From contig DATBKT010000182.1 of NCBI GenBank assembly GCA_036555705.1, positions 1-6,809 on the forward strand: a stretch of 6,809 nt of DNA. Direction: 5' to 3'. The first letter of the stretch is position 1. Each line of letters opens with the position of its first letter. The position numbers were made by a program, and so were the translations under genes. This DNA is from JARBAU01 sp029237525. GTDB taxonomy: Archaea; Thermoproteota; Nitrososphaeria; Nitrososphaerales; Nitrososphaeraceae. Below are positions 5,143-6,809 of this stretch, piece by piece. The notes beneath the pieces are model-generated. The model was not told where the DNA came from. It did not search any database and was given only the letters and a program-made list of their open reading frames with translations.

Positions 5143-6809
5143 ATGGCTAATCTAGTCAATAATTTTCCATTTACATCCCAGCGATATAATCAGACTTCAG
5201 TATTGAATCAAATTTGTGACGCCTTCAACTCAGGTTATAAACACATTATATTAGAAGCTCCTACTGGATTTGGTAAGAGTCCCGTAGCCATAGCAACTGC
5301 CATGACTTTAGGCTCAAGCTATATATGTACTTCTACCAAGGATTTGCAGACTCAGTATTCAAGGGATTTTCCTTATCTCAAAGTAGCAAAGGGAAAAAAC
5401 AATTTTCCATGCTTAGTAAAACAAGACTTTATTAGAAATGGCCTATATCAGTGTGGAATTTGTGTTTCAGATAATGCAAATGAATGCTATCACACTTCAG
5501 TAGAATATGGTCCTTGTATGACAAATGAATCATTCAATGATGGTGGATGTAAGTATAAATCATTTCTAAAAGATTATAAATTAACCAATAAAGGAACGAA
5601 ATATGAAGAGGTATTCATTGATAGGGATAGTCAATATTCGTACCAAAAAGAATATTCAGAATGGTTGCATCTGAGAAACCTCACAGAAAAAGGTCCTTGG
5701 ACACCATGTGAATACTTTGACCAGTTAAATTCAGCATTAACCTCAAGTCATTCTATATTCAATTATTCCATTTTCTTGGGCTTGTTGCAAAACAAGAAAA
5801 GTTTACCTGAAAGAGAATTGTTGATATTAGACGAGGGCCATCTGTTACAGACAGAGATTGTAAAATTTAGAGGATTAACTATATCCAAGAAGAGATGGAA
5901 AAGATATGTTCATGATTTAAACATTATTGATTATGGCTATGAGGATATAGAAAATTGGATTGATTTTCTAATAAAACTTGAAACAAAGATGCTTGACTTG
6001 ACTGGCAACAGTCCTATGGCAGAATCCTTAGCTATAGAACGAAAAGTCAAATATAATTATGACGAGAACAAGTCTAAAGGTTCGATAAAGAAGAACAACT
6101 ATAACAAGAGAAAGAAAATAATCTCTGCATCAGATTTATTTGATAACGATGCAGAAATTGCACAAAAATATACTAATGAAAATGTTTCAAGAAAATCAGC
6201 AGCAAAACTTGGAGATGAGCTTGCTATCGATGCGGTCAGGGATGCAGAACGACTTACAAGAACAATAAACAATATCCTTGCAAATCAAAAGAACTGGGTA
6301 ATATCTGAGATAAAGAAAGAAAATTATGAAGTAGTTAAAGTTGAACTAAAGCCTTTAGATGTATCTACATATTGCAAATCTCTATTTGAGAAGTGCTCAG
6401 AAACGTTGATTATGAGTGCAACAATATTGAATTATACCTCATTTTGTAGAAACATTGGTCTAAATCCAAACGAGGTCAAATTTATACAGGTCCAATCAGA
6501 TTTTCCCTCAGCACATAGACCGATTATTCCCCTCAACATTGCATATCTTAATTATAATAACTTACAATCCAACGAGGTAAAGCTAGCTATTGCAAAGACC
6601 GTTGATAATTTAATGACAATACATAAGGATCAAAAAGGGATAATACATACTACGTCCTATGAACAGCTAAATTTCATAAAGGAAAATATTTCAAAAACTA
6701 ATGCAAGAAGATTATTAGTAACTGATCCAGAAATACAAAGAGATGATGTCATATTTGAGCATACAAAAAGTACTACAAAACCGACTGTGCTTATTTCACC
6801 ATCATTGCA
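5143..6809 (+). CDS. XPD/DinG-type iron-sulfur DNA helicase (3' end outside window)
   Basis: The first 555 residues of a superfamily 2 helicase are present; the frame is still open at the window edge. Relatives unwind DNA 5'-to-3' using ATP and an Fe-S cluster, in repair and in processing of replication or R-loop structures. An FPFTSQRYNQ block (8-17) precedes Walker A, APTGFGKS (39-46). Motif Ia is ICTSTKDLQTQY (61-72). The Walker B box is LILDEGH (227-233). LIMSATI (422-428) is motif III-like, and GIIHTTSYEQLNFI (499-512) begins the second helicase domain. Seven cysteines lie between Walker A and DEGH (90, 104, 107, 115, 125, 136, 189). The first follows GKNNFP and the last is in TPCEYFDQL, as in the family's Fe-S domain. 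DEGH rather than DEAH resembles DinG. The start at 5143 puts the FPF block near the N-terminus; an in-frame ATG at 5083 would add 20 unremarkable residues. Whether this is the NER-type XPD or a DinG-like paralogue cannot be settled here. Confidence 0.88.
   Translation, partial: MANLVNNFPFTSQRYNQTSVLNQICDAFNSGYKHIILEAPTGFGKSPVAIATAMTLGSSYICTSTKDLQTQYSRDFPYLKVAKGKNNFPCLVKQDFIRNGLYQCGICVSDNANECYHTSVEYGPCMTNESFNDGGCKYKSFLKDYKLTNKGTKYEEVFIDRDSQYSYQKEYSEWLHLRNLTEKGPWTPCEYFDQLNSALTSSHSIFNYSIFLGLLQNKKSLPERELLILDEGHLLQTEIVKFRGLTISKKRWKRYVHDLNIIDYGYEDIENWIDFLIKLETKMLDLTGNSPMAESLAIERKVKYNYDENKSKGSIKKNNYNKRKKIISASDLFDNDAEIAQKYTNENVSRKSAAKLGDELAIDAVRDAERLTRTINNILANQKNWVISEIKKENYEVVKVELKPLDVSTYCKSLFEKCSETLIMSATILNYTSFCRNIGLNPNEVKFIQVQSDFPSAHRPIIPLNIAYLNYNNLQSNEVKLAIAKTVDNLMTIHKDQKGIIHTTSYEQLNFIKENISKTNARRLLVTDPEIQRDDVIFEHTKSTTKPTVLISPSL

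Overview
The window looks like part of an ammonia-oxidising archaeon (Nitrososphaeria/Thaumarchaeota). The DNA is strongly AT-rich and the intergenic gaps are long (about 440-650 bp). The upstream regions carry archaeal TATA-like elements, and short zinc-ribbon proteins of the DUF5679 type are characteristic of this group. The low GC together with low gene density fits a Nitrosocosmicus-like soil lineage better than a compact marine Nitrosopumilus-like genome. The lineage is an inference, because the window contains no rRNA or other marker gene.

Layout, all confident genes on the + strand: (1) 6-143, a 45-aa zinc-ribbon protein (DUF5679 type). (2) 144-783, a long AT-rich gap with a T-rich terminator, a perfect 8-bp-stem inverted repeat, short tandem repeats and a TATA element placed for a leaderless mRNA. 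(3) 784-2079, a membrane-anchored HtrA/DegP-type serine protease with an intact His-Asp-Ser triad, one PDZ domain and a proline-rich tail. (4) 2097-2313, a probable gene relic broken by one frameshift. (5) 2524-3312, a secreted protein with a C-terminal discoidin (F5/8 type C) domain and an N-terminal four-cysteine cluster. (6) 3313-3963, a gap with a hairpin and a weak hint of minus-strand coding. (7) 3964-4614, a secreted histidine-rich protein ending in Gly/Ala repeats encoded by a 27-bp tandem repeat. (8) 4691-4965, a second probable frameshifted relic of a charged protein. (9) 5143 to the window end, the first 555 residues of an XPD/DinG-type iron-sulfur DNA helicase.

The three middle genes all encode exported proteins: a surface protease, a putative glycan-binding protein and a putative metal-binding protein. 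A shared role at the cell surface is plausible. However, each has its own upstream region and large gaps separate them, so this is a neighbourhood rather than an operon. The zinc-ribbon protein and the helicase are intracellular and seem unrelated. I see no clear evidence of a new multi-gene system. The most interesting items are the His-rich repeat protein, the two relics, and the inverted repeat at 464-487.
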